Origin: Opitutaceae bacterium
GTDB taxonomy: Bacteria > Verrucomicrobiota > Verrucomicrobiia > Opitutales > Coraliomargaritaceae
Assembly: GCA_009886465.1 (NCBI GenBank)
Contig: QXZH01000087.1
Span: 1-48,192 of the forward strand
DNA length: 48,192 bases
Direction: 5' to 3'
The notes below the pieces were generated by a model. The model ran no database searches and had not been told where the DNA came from. It worked only from the letters and a program-made list of their open reading frames with translations. A program made the position numbers and the translations under genes. The stretch's first letter is position 1. The number at the start of each line of letters is the position of its first letter. Below, piece by piece: positions 9,012 through 16,953 of the stretch.

Positions 9012-9767
9012 TTACTTTAGTAGCCAATCTATGATTTCCTCCTGTCCATGTAATTGACAGATCATTCTACCAGATGAGGCGACTTCCACTAACTGTGGAA
9101 GTTTCAAGTTTGGATTGATGTGATCGAGTGACTTAGAATAGCTTCTAGATAAATATCCAGGCATGCACTGAATACTTGGGCTCAGATCTTCAGCCAGCTC
9201 CTGGATTGCTTCCTTATTACCTGGCACATCCATATAGACGAAAATGGTTTCTTCACGCTCTGAATCATTCAGATTTTTATAAAATTCGTTAGCAGCAGCG
9301 ACAACTGAACGCGTCGCTTCCATCTCGGCATTACCATACAACAATATCCATCGCTTGCAGCTGTAAACCATCCCCCCATGCACAGGATCCTGCCATGAGG
9401 ACTCTCCGGACATTACCCTATTTGCTAGGAAAAAAGACATGCGCGGAACGATTCTATAGTTTGGGTCTTCCGTGTTCTTTGCTCTTTCAATCTCAGAGCT
9501 GATACTTGTTGCATTCAGTGACAGCGTGAGAAGGCCTTTCCGCGGGACATTTACTCGAATAGTCTCTGCATCGATCGGCCGGATGACTACAACCCTTTCG
9601 CCCTTTTTAAGTGCTCCCAGTTCCGTTTCAATTTCCTTCTCAATTATTGCGTGAAAAGGAATAAAATCTTCATCCTGAATTAGATTTCCGCAATCTTCAG
9701 CAACCAGATTACTGAGTGGGAAACAGGCTATAATGAGAATCGAGAGAACTACATTATGGATGGTCAT
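9012..9767 (-). CDS. Secreted protein with a thioredoxin-like C-terminal region, function unknown
   Basis: The open frame can begin at GTG 9785, but that codon sits inside the AAAGGTGAT ribosome-binding-like sequence, so ATG 9767 (251 residues) is more likely. A signal peptide is followed by a domain of unknown type. The C-terminal half (from RWILLYGNAEMEATRSVV) has the strand-helix-strand order of a thioredoxin fold, ending in LPQLVEVASSGRMICQLHG, where LPQLV could be the cis-proline loop. No CxxC motif is present, so it is not a normal disulfide oxidoreductase. It is convergent with the 8339 gene. Confidence 0.55.
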   Translation of the reverse strand: MTIHNVVLSILIIACFPLSNLVAEDCGNLIQDEDFIPFHAIIEKEIETELGALKKGERVVVIRPIDAETIRVNVPRKGLLTLSLNATSISSEIERAKNTEDPNYRIVPRMSFFLANRVMSGESSWQDPVHGGMVYSCKRWILLYGNAEMEATRSVVAAANEFYKNLNDSEREETIFVYMDVPGNKEAIQELAEDLSPSIQCMPGYLSRSYSKSLDHINPNLKLPQLVEVASSGRMICQLHGQEEIIDWLLK

Positions 9768-9862
9768 TATTCTTATGTGTATCACCTTTATTTGATTTGA
9801 TGATAGTAATGTAAAGTCTAACTGATTTACAGCACATCAATTTAGTGATGTATTTATTAAAA

Positions 9863-9890
9863 AAGGCACCTCCCATGTGGAAGGTGCCTT
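9863..9890 (-). terminator. Intrinsic terminator after the PEP-CTERM gene
   Basis: AAGGCACC and GGTGCCTT form an 8-bp stem (extended by a T-A pair and an inner CCA/TGG), followed on the minus strand by TTTTTTAATAAA. It lies 20 bp past the PEP-CTERM stop codon and is a good rho-independent terminator for the beta-helix/PEP-CTERM transcript. Confidence 0.85.
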
Positions 9891-9909
9891 GAACTTAAGA
9901 TGAATTCGT

Positions 9910-10515
9910 CTACTTGCGACGACGATTTGCAGCAAATGCGAGTGCAATTACTCCAAAGATCGCGGCGAAAGAAGATGGCTCTGGGACCGCAGTGCCTGTG
10001 ATAGCAAAGTTATCGTAAGCAGTGCTTGCCCCAGTGTTGAGCACGTAACTAGCAGAAGCATTGCCAGCAAATGAGCTCAAATCGACTGAAGCGGATGCGA
10101 AGTCAGAACCAGAATCAGCAGCATATGTGAGAGTAAGGCTACTGTAGCCACTCGCGTCGAAGCTGAAGGTCATAGTTTCGCCGCCAGCAATAGACTGGAA
10201 GCCAGCCTCGGCAGCCGACACACCATCGCTAAACTGATCGTATCCAGTAGTTGGGTCTACGAAAGCGAATGTGTTGCCGACAACAGCAGAGTTGAATCCC
10301 AAGTCGATCCCGAATTCAGCAGCGCTAAAGAAAGGAGGTCCGCCTGCAGGCGAGTGGCTCCATGAAAGAGTCGCAGAGCCTGAGAGGTCGCCCCAGTTCG
10401 CAGTGGCGTTGGCAGCAGTGGCTCCGACATTATCGAAGTCCCAACCAGCAACGAAAGACTGTGCATTCGCTACTGATGCAGCAACCAGCGCTGTAAGTAT
10501 GAGTGTTTTTTTCAT
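9910..10515 (-). CDS. PEP-CTERM sorting-domain surface protein
   Basis: A signal peptide (MKKTLILTALVAASVANAQ) precedes about 155 residues rich in Gly, Ser, Ala and Asp, typical of exported matrix proteins. The C-terminus is a textbook PEP-CTERM sorting signal: VPEPSS at residues 177-182, a hydrophobic helix, then NRRRK. Such proteins are processed by exosortase EpsH-type enzymes and exported. It lies 35 bp after the beta-helix gene in the same direction and ahead of a strong terminator, so the two form an operon and the protein may be a surface partner of the TonB receptor system. Confidence 0.92.
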   Translation of the reverse strand: MKKTLILTALVAASVANAQSFVAGWDFDNVGATAANATANWGDLSGSATLSWSHSPAGGPPFFSAAEFGIDLGFNSAVVGNTFAFVDPTTGYDQFSDGVSAAEAGFQSIAGGETMTFSFDASGYSSLTLTYAADSGSDFASASVDLSSFAGNASASYVLNTGASTAYDNFAITGTAVPEPSSFAAIFGVIALAFAANRRRK

Positions 10516-10550
10516 TATTATTTCCTATTTTAGTAGTTACAAAAACTGTA

Positions 10551-12008
10551 TTAGTCAGCGAAGTAACCAAGTTGTGAAGGCACGGTCCATCCATCAGTCC
10601 AAGGAGTGGTAGCTGGTGAGAAAGCACCCATGTAGTTAACCGCATCGAAGTAGAGTGCGATGTATGGCTCAAGCTTAGTTGAGTCAGTTGCATCGTTACC
10701 TGCGAAAGCAAGTGGCTTGAGGTAGACACCGCCGACTTCGTAGCGTTTCTTTGAAGAACCAGTGGAACCCATTACTGCGTAGTTAGCACCACCAAGGTAG
10801 GGATTCGAGAAGTAGTTATCGGAACCCAAGATAGCATCTGCATCGGCACTATCACCATGAACAGCTGCTGTCTCAACACTAGCGTTGTCGACATCTAAGT
10901 GCCAAACGTTACTACGTATCTGAAGGTTACCAGCATCTGCCATGTCACCGCATGTTGAATTAAGGTCAAGAGAAGTGCCTTGGCCAGAAGCGAGAATAAT
11001 CGAGTTGAAGAGTGAACCTCCAGCATTTTTGTCGTAGTCGATTTGACCACCTTTTCCACCGATAACAGTCATGTTATAGATAACAGGAATGCCATATGGC
11101 TTTGCACCAGCCTGGTCATCACCATCGAATTCACCGCCTTTATCGCCATCACTGCCATTGTCAGCTTGAACGACTGCCCAGAACTGGCCAAGACCGCTGA
11201 ACCCTTGGTCGTAATCGAAGGCATCATCGTTGTTATACGCAGAAAGGAGATACTTCGAGTTGACTGTGCCACCGAACCACTCGAATCCGTCATCTTGACC
11301 TGCGATAACTTCGACGTATTCGAGAACAGTGCCATCACCAACACCACCCATTGTAAGGCCGTTAATTTCATTGGCTGCAGACAGATTGAATCCACCATTA
11401 CGGATAGATACGTAACGAATCACACCACTGCTGTCGTGTGGACGGTCACCGCCATAAACACCGCGAAGGTCAGGGCTTGCATCCGATGGGTTTGGCTCAA
11501 CAAGACCCTCGATGAAGTCGGTGCCAGGGGTGAGCAATGAATTATCAGCTGACTGATCGTTATTGATTGGAGCATTACCCAAGATGATCACACCGCCCCA
11601 AAGACCAGTAACGAGTGTATCACCTGATAGTGGCACTGTTGGAGCTGTTTTTGGAGCTGGATCTGATTCGAAAGTGAAGATGATAGGATCAGCAGGTGTT
11701 CCAGTTGCATTGATCTGGCCAGTGCGCGTGATAGCCAATGTGCCAGGCTCTTGGGTCACGTTGTTGGAACCATCCTTGAGGCCAATAACACCTCGGATTA
11801 CGGTACCAGCAGGGATGTTGATGGTAGCATCAGAAACATACACAACTTCTGTCAGGAGATACTCTTTAGAGCTGTCCAAAGTAACAGTAGAAGCGATCGG
11901 ATCTGAAATCTCATAGAGACCAGCAGAATTTGCCACGCTAGAAACGCCAGCGTATGCAGAGCAGCCAATGGTAGCTGCTAGTGTTGCGATTGAAGTAATT
12001 TTTTTCAT
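10551..12008 (-). CDS. Secreted beta-helix-like protein paired with a TonB receptor
   Basis: The signal peptide ends near GCSAYA (residues 1-20). The mature part has repeated beta-strand turns typical of right-handed parallel beta-helix proteins, with the motif GLWGGVIILGNAPIN (about residues 136-150), NGGF/NGLT/GVGDG-type turns and several Asp/Gly-rich loops (DNGSDGDKGGEFDGDDQ) that could bind calcium. Proteins with this GLWGG.I.LG motif are common next to TonB receptors with carboxypeptidase-regulatory-like domains in Bacteroidetes and Verrucomicrobia. The function is unproven; a surface-exposed ligand binder is likely. It follows the receptor gene after 102 bp that hold their own box-like repeats. 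Confidence 0.7.
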   Translation of the reverse strand: MKKITSIATLAATIGCSAYAGVSSVANSAGLYEISDPIASTVTLDSSKEYLLTEVVYVSDATINIPAGTVIRGVIGLKDGSNNVTQEPGTLAITRTGQINATGTPADPIIFTFESDPAPKTAPTVPLSGDTLVTGLWGGVIILGNAPINNDQSADNSLLTPGTDFIEGLVEPNPSDASPDLRGVYGGDRPHDSSGVIRYVSIRNGGFNLSAANEINGLTMGGVGDGTVLEYVEVIAGQDDGFEWFGGTVNSKYLLSAYNNDDAFDYDQGFSGLGQFWAVVQADNGSDGDKGGEFDGDDQAGAKPYGIPVIYNMTVIGGKGGQIDYDKNAGGSLFNSIILASGQGTSLDLNSTCGDMADAGNLQIRSNVWHLDVDNASVETAAVHGDSADADAILGSDNYFSNPYLGGANYAVMGSTGSSKKRYEVGGVYLKPLAFAGNDATDSTKLEPYIALYFDAVNYMGAFSPATTPWTDGWTVPSQLGYFAD

Positions 12009-12077
12009 TTAATTTATGTTTTGTTAGAGTTGAGCAGATCGAGAAATGACCCGCAATATTAACTTAAGATAAGAGTG

Positions 12078-12106
12078 TGTACATCGGATGTCTTAATTGT
12101 TACAAA
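12078..12106 (-). promoter_or_regulatory. Pho-box-like repeats between the receptor and the beta-helix gene
   Basis: Read on the plus strand, TGTACAT (12078), TGTCTTA (12089) and TTACAAA (12100) are spaced 11 bp apart. The core AATTGTTACAA is shared exactly with the site upstream of the PiT-like gene. It lies 70-100 bp upstream of the beta-helix start. This is the most degenerate of the sites listed here. Confidence 0.3.
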
Positions 12107-12110
12107 GTAG

Positions 12111-15100
12111 TTAAAACTCATAATTAATTCCCAGCGACATACTTTGCCCTACTTTATATGTATCTCGGTCTACATCGTCACCCTCAATGTCATAGTAAGT
12201 CCCTCTTTCAGAATCTGTTATGTTCTTAATTGAAAAGCTTACCTTCAAATTCTCTTTGATTGTTTTCGATGCCGTCAAATCCAGAGATGTGTAGGCATTA
12301 CCATAAAAATCGTATGAGTCGACAAACGAGACCCCTTGCAGGACTTCGCTAATATGATATGCAATCAATGAAACTCGAAGACCCCAATCGGGGTTATCGT
12401 AAGTTAAATCTGCATTCGCAATATACTCAGGCTGATTTGTAAGCGCCCTGGTTTCTTCGATTGGGCGCCCAGCTAAGGTCTTCGCAGCAATTTCAATTGG
12501 GAATCGATCCACCTCGCCCTCAATATAAGTAAAATTGCCTCCAAGCGAGAAGTCGCGTAACGAATCATGTAGAAACCCCAATGATTTACGGCCTTCGACT
12601 TCTATTCCGGTAAGTGTCGCTTCATTTGGGTTGTTATACCAACTGTAGAGAGCAGCATCCAAGTTATCCGAAAACGTCAGGATTTGGTAATTATTGTAGT
12701 CAAGTGGATCGGGATCGACCAATTCGGCTTTAAATGTGTCAGCACCTATTCCGTTTAGTTTTTCTATTCGATTATCTACAACTTTATGGAACAGTGTGAC
12801 TCCAAACGAATCGCCGCTTTCATTGAACCAACTAAATCCAATGTCGAAATTTTCTACATTCGATGGGCTAAGGTTCGGATTCCCTACGTCGATATCAGAG
12901 CCGGAGAACACCGACGACGCATAAGGAGATACCTCACGGGCGGAAGGTAGAGCCAATGTTTTAGAATACGCTAACTTAAGGCTCATTCGATCAGTTGGTT
13001 GGTAGATAAAAGTCAGACCGGGAAGCCAACGATCATCCTCATATCCTCCAGCAGTAGGTAAGTCTTTCAAAGGGTTATTACTCCCCGCGCCCCTCAACTG
13101 CAATTCGCCATTAACCTGAACGTCGGCGGAATTCTTCTCATGTCGATAGCCACCGATTACTCGAAATTTTTCAAACAGCTGCTGCTCGACCATGAAATAG
13201 CGACCCTCCTGCTCAGTCTCGAGTGAAACATCAGCCGCAATAGCATATCCAGCCGCATCAAGCTCATTAAAGTTTTCAAGCGGTGCGTCGGGATCATCGG
13301 AGGCATCCACAGTAGTATCTCCCGCGGCAGATAAATCGTCGCCAAGCAACGAGATATACTCGTCAAAGACAGTGCGATCACCTTGACTCGTTAATGCCCC
13401 GAACTTAATCTTCGTATCGAAGCCGTCCGCAAATGTTTCCTTAAAGCTGAAATCGATTCTCTGATTGTCTCTCTCCTCTTCAATTTCACGCCAAATTACA
13501 AATGACGGGCTTGCAGAACCCGCAGCGGTAGAATCCTGCGCTAGTGTCAGATCACCATTATCCAAAACAATTGTCCTCGTTTGAACGTAACCAGGTTCCT
13601 CTTGAGTGGCTGTATCTCTTCCAACTGCCCACTCGATCTCAAGCTCATCGAAAACTCCATAGGAAGGCAGATCAAAGCGGTGGCCGCCTGCAACTTGGTC
13701 ACTAATCAGACGACGTTCCGTATAGCGCAGAGATTCAGCAATCTCCGTATCCAAAGAATCTGGAACTCCAGAATCCGAGGAGAACGGGAACTCATTATAA
13801 ACGTCACCGACGAGACGGACGTTCTCATTCTCGCTTTGGCGCAGATCTAAACGGCTCAAGCTAAATTGATGATCCTCACCTATCTCCAAGCCAAAACCTA
13901 CGAGCCACGAAAGCACACTGGTCGCTGTCGCCTCAGTCCTTAATTGATTTCTATAGCCAATAGCTACGTCAGGATCGACGAAGTTTTCCGGGCTTAGTGT
14001 CGCGGTCCCAGATGTTTCGGTTGCACTACGGAAGTAATCAGCTTCCTCAATCATACGGAACTTACGGCTATAATTAAGTCCCCCAAAGTAGCCCGCTCGA
14101 ATACGATCATTCACATCGTGGGCGTTTCCAAAACTGAATTTAACGCCGTAATCGGGACCGGGAGCATCGCCATAATTATGGAATTCACGCCCAATTGAAT
14201 TGGTTATTGCAACTGCTTCTGCGACAGCGGCATCTTTCTCAGCCTGCGTAATCGTACCCGTAATCGGAAAGGGTAATGTGTTCACAGGCTTAGTTAGATC
14301 TTCTGGGAATTCTTTAGCCCCATCAGGCAATCCTCGATCCTCAGCACCCATAGCAAACTGATCCATAGAGCCGCCTCGATCATTGACCAAAAACTTATCA
14401 TTACCAGTTGCAATCGAATGAAACCCGACACTCGTCGACACATTCATGAAGAACTCGTCTGGTAAGGACTTGAGCTTTAGATCGATCGCGCCAGTCGCTG
14501 TAGCTGATTGGTCTGGCGTGAAAGTTTTACTAACAGCGATCGATTCAAACAAAGAGGACGGAAAAAGATCCAATTGCACCGCAAGCCTATCAGGGTCAGG
14601 GCTCGCAATAGGCAGGCCATTCATAGTCGTCCAAACATAGCGGTCTCCAAGCCCACGGATAACCGCATACTTGCCTCCAACCACAGAGACTCCCGAAACA
14701 CGCTTAACCGCATCACCGATATCACTAGCTGCAAACTTCGAGAAGTCCTCCGAGCTCATGACGCTCAAGATAGAATCCGAATTCATCGTAAGCTCTAATT
14801 GAAGCATGATATTATTGGCCTCTTCAGCCGTCACCGTGAAGTCCTGGAGCTCATAGACCTCGTCGGACATATCCGCTGGGCGTGGGGGAAGCCCAAAGGG
14901 GAAGACACTGACTTCACCGCCCACGATCGCGTAGTCGGTGACGTTGGCTTCGATGTAGCCAGTTTTAACAAAGCTGACAGTGTATTCGCCGGCAGGGGCG
15001 GGTCCGATGGAATAGCGGCCTTCGCTATCGGTGACTGTTGCGATATTAGTATCTTCGAGTAGAATAGCCACACCACTGAGTGGCTGGCCGCTCTCCTTAT

Positions 15101-15452
15101 CGATGATTTGGCCGGAGATGATGCCTTCACCAGCCGCTAGATTAAGTTCAAATTCTGTGGCCGCATCGGTCGCTTCGATGACGGACTGGACGAGGAATTC
15201 ATCGGCAGCGTCTTCGGGGCTCTGATTGTCCTCCGCTTCGCCTTTAGATAAATCTACAGTCAGCCCGGAATCTGCGGACTCGTTCGCCCCTTGAAGCTCT
15301 TGTTTCCGCTCGGAACGCTCGGCTGCCTTGATAGCCTCGACCTGATCTTTATATTCATCGGGAACGACAATTTTAATCGCGCTTAGTGGCGTAACTGTGA
15401 GTGCAGAGGCAGATGCAATCAGCAAGGCGGTTAACTTAAAAGATGTTTTCAT
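12111..15452 (-). CDS. TonB-dependent outer-membrane receptor with CarboxypepD_reg-like domain
   Basis: A signal peptide (residues 1-25) is followed by an unusual charged, helical linker (26-105). A carboxypeptidase-regulatory-like beta domain spans about 110-190 (IISGQIIDKESGQPLSGVAI). A TonB box-like DFTVTA is at 204-209, and the plug domain (about 228-330) carries SDIGDAVKRVSGVSV and YAVIRGLGDRYVWTTMNGLP. A long barrel region follows to the last residue, which is Phe (LGINYEF), as usual for outer-membrane barrels. At 1113 residues it belongs to the large receptors of Bacteroidetes/Verrucomicrobia. It imports a substrate too large or too scarce for porins, powered by the TonB operon at 1.8-7.1 kb. 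The substrate cannot be read from sequence; the PiT-like neighbour and box-like sites suggest phosphorus compounds. Confidence 0.93.
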   Translation of the reverse strand: MKTSFKLTALLIASASALTVTPLSAIKIVVPDEYKDQVEAIKAAERSERKQELQGANESADSGLTVDLSKGEAEDNQSPEDAADEFLVQSVIEATDAATEFELNLAAGEGIISGQIIDKESGQPLSGVAILLEDTNIATVTDSEGRYSIGPAPAGEYTVSFVKTGYIEANVTDYAIVGGEVSVFPFGLPPRPADMSDEVYELQDFTVTAEEANNIMLQLELTMNSDSILSVMSSEDFSKFAASDIGDAVKRVSGVSVVGGKYAVIRGLGDRYVWTTMNGLPIASPDPDRLAVQLDLFPSSLFESIAVSKTFTPDQSATATGAIDLKLKSLPDEFFMNVSTSVGFHSIATGNDKFLVNDRGGSMDQFAMGAEDRGLPDGAKEFPEDLTKPVNTLPFPITGTITQAEKDAAVAEAVAITNSIGREFHNYGDAPGPDYGVKFSFGNAHDVNDRIRAGYFGGLNYSRKFRMIEEADYFRSATETSGTATLSPENFVDPDVAIGYRNQLRTEATATSVLSWLVGFGLEIGEDHQFSLSRLDLRQSENENVRLVGDVYNEFPFSSDSGVPDSLDTEIAESLRYTERRLISDQVAGGHRFDLPSYGVFDELEIEWAVGRDTATQEEPGYVQTRTIVLDNGDLTLAQDSTAAGSASPSFVIWREIEEERDNQRIDFSFKETFADGFDTKIKFGALTSQGDRTVFDEYISLLGDDLSAAGDTTVDASDDPDAPLENFNELDAAGYAIAADVSLETEQEGRYFMVEQQLFEKFRVIGGYRHEKNSADVQVNGELQLRGAGSNNPLKDLPTAGGYEDDRWLPGLTFIYQPTDRMSLKLAYSKTLALPSAREVSPYASSVFSGSDIDVGNPNLSPSNVENFDIGFSWFNESGDSFGVTLFHKVVDNRIEKLNGIGADTFKAELVDPDPLDYNNYQILTFSDNLDAALYSWYNNPNEATLTGIEVEGRKSLGFLHDSLRDFSLGGNFTYIEGEVDRFPIEIAAKTLAGRPIEETRALTNQPEYIANADLTYDNPDWGLRVSLIAYHISEVLQGVSFVDSYDFYGNAYTSLDLTASKTIKENLKVSFSIKNITDSERGTYYDIEGDDVDRDTYKVGQSMSLGINYEF

Positions 15453-15565
15453 TGTTTGTCGCTTGGAACAATTAACCCGCCATATTTTATTGGGGCAGGA
15501 TAAACACGCACTCTTCTGCTCACCTCATTTAGGGGCACAATATCAAAGTGGTTGCACAATGAGAA

Positions 15566-15605
15566 AATCACAGCGCCGTAACGTGAGCGTAACGATAATG
15601 ACACA
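15566..15605 (-). promoter_or_regulatory. Tetrad of 11-bp-spaced repeats upstream of the TonB receptor
   Basis: On the minus strand, TGTGTCA, CGTTACG, CGTTACG and TGTGATT follow each other at exact 11-bp steps (15605 down to 15566). The two central heptamers are identical. The block lies 114-153 bp upstream of the receptor start, between it and the stop of the PiT-like gene. The spacing matches PhoB-type boxes; the sequence match is partial. Confidence 0.4.
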
Positions 15606-15664
15606 TTTAAATATTTAGCCCCTGTGTATAGTAATTCTTACCTAACATGCACCCTGTTAGTAAA

Positions 15665-16810
15665 TTAAGGCATCTGAGTAGCGGTGGCTTGTGTCGCTTC
15701 TACCGATACCGGTTTCTCGTGGATCGCCTCGTTGACTGGCTTTATGAGGAGTGGCAGGAAGAGTGCCAAGACGACCGCAATACCCGAACCAAAGAAGGCT
15801 TTACCGGCATCTTTGAAGATGAGCTTAGACACTTTCTTCTTGCTGCGGTGGCGAAGCCGAAGCGCGATGCCAACCTCCCGTCCGGCCAGCAGACCGAGGA
15901 AAACCCAGGTGGTACTCATGGGCATTTTCTCGGGCCAAGGGACGTCCATCCCCATCGCTGTAAACAGCTTGGGAATATAATCGACCTTGAAAAAGAGCAG
16001 CACTAAGCCGTAGAGTAAATCGATAAAGGTGGCGGAGCGAACATCCAGTGTGTTGGTCTTACTCGTCACAACACGCTGTATCTTTCCGCCCTTCTCTTTA
16101 AACAGGTAACCTTGCAGTAAGGCCATGCCTCCGAGCGAGAGTGCCAAGCCCCACCAGGAAAGCTCGCGGGGTAGATAAACAAAAATATTAGCGAGGTCCT
16201 GAACCAGCCACATCGACCATAGAAACCCTGTCGAAAGCCACTGAAAGACTAACCACTTGGGGTGCAAAGCCTTGGCGCTGTTGCCGTCTTCCTGGTCAGC
16301 TTTGACCTTCCTCTCCAGTAGGTAGATAACCGCAAAAAACAAGATGAGTCCCAGCAGGAATGCGATGGCATAGCCAACGAGCGACTTCTCCATCATGGAT
16401 TTAAAGAGATCGACCGCGGCACCTGGAGTCTTACCCTGTTGTGCGGCAACGAGGCCTTTGAACCCTGTGAGGACGAGTAGAGATGTACTCACGGGGATGC
16501 CCATCCGGGTCAATATTACGAGGCATAGTGGCGGCAGTAAAAAGAGCCAAGTGATCATGCCGCCGATATCGTGGGGGTGTGGTATATTTTTACCCGCAGC
16601 GGACAGGCGACCGAAAGCCGGATCCCCTCCGTTGGCAAACCACCCCCAAGAAACAGTCACGACCATAATCCCGGAAATCCAAATCCAGAGAACCCACCAT
16701 GGGCGTTTGGCATTCGACGCGAGGAAAGTCCCGAGGCTCTGTATCGAGTCGTTAGCCACGATAGCATAAGCTGCCATCGCAAAGGCGATAATCATAAAAA
16801 ATTCTGCCAT
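15665..16810 (-). CDS. PiT-family-like multi-spanning membrane transporter (possible phosphate)
   Basis: A membrane protein of 381 residues with about nine hydrophobic segments. The N-terminal motif IVANDSIQSLGTFL (residues 17-30) matches the pattern GANDVANxxGT of PiT phosphate transporters. The motif MGIPVSTSLLVLTGF (about 103-117) matches PiT GLPVSTT. Both key motifs are present in the usual order. The second half lacks an obvious repeat of them, so it is a divergent PiT relative rather than a standard PitA. The likely role is proton- or sodium-coupled uptake of phosphate or a similar anion. It is transcribed toward the TonB receptor, 212 bp away, with box-like repeats upstream of both. 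Confidence 0.6.
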   Translation of the reverse strand: MAEFFMIIAFAMAAYAIVANDSIQSLGTFLASNAKRPWWVLWIWISGIMVVTVSWGWFANGGDPAFGRLSAAGKNIPHPHDIGGMITWLFLLPPLCLVILTRMGIPVSTSLLVLTGFKGLVAAQQGKTPGAAVDLFKSMMEKSLVGYAIAFLLGLILFFAVIYLLERKVKADQEDGNSAKALHPKWLVFQWLSTGFLWSMWLVQDLANIFVYLPRELSWWGLALSLGGMALLQGYLFKEKGGKIQRVVTSKTNTLDVRSATFIDLLYGLVLLFFKVDYIPKLFTAMGMDVPWPEKMPMSTTWVFLGLLAGREVGIALRLRHRSKKKVSKLIFKDAGKAFFGSGIAVVLALFLPLLIKPVNEAIHEKPVSVEATQATATQMP

Positions 16811-16868
16811 ATTAGATGTTGATGGGTTTTGTCTGTATTTTGCGATAAGCCAAGCAAAGAGAGCCCAT

Positions 16869-16890
16869 CGTCACACAATTGTTACAACAT
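16869..16890 (-). promoter_or_regulatory. Pho-box-like repeat upstream of the PiT-like gene
   Basis: GTCACA at 16870 and GTTACA at 16881 are spaced exactly 11 bp, with the linker CAATT. On the gene strand this reads TGTAACA-ATTG-TGTGACG, also an 11-bp direct repeat because the centre is near-palindromic. It lies about 60-80 bp upstream of the start codon. The sequence GTCACACAATTG recurs upstream of the LolA-like gene. Confidence 0.45.
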
Positions 16891-16953
16891 GCGAAGAGTT
16901 TCGAGACCTTTGCTGAGGGCTCGCCGATCACTCCGTGCGCTTTTTAATGCTCA

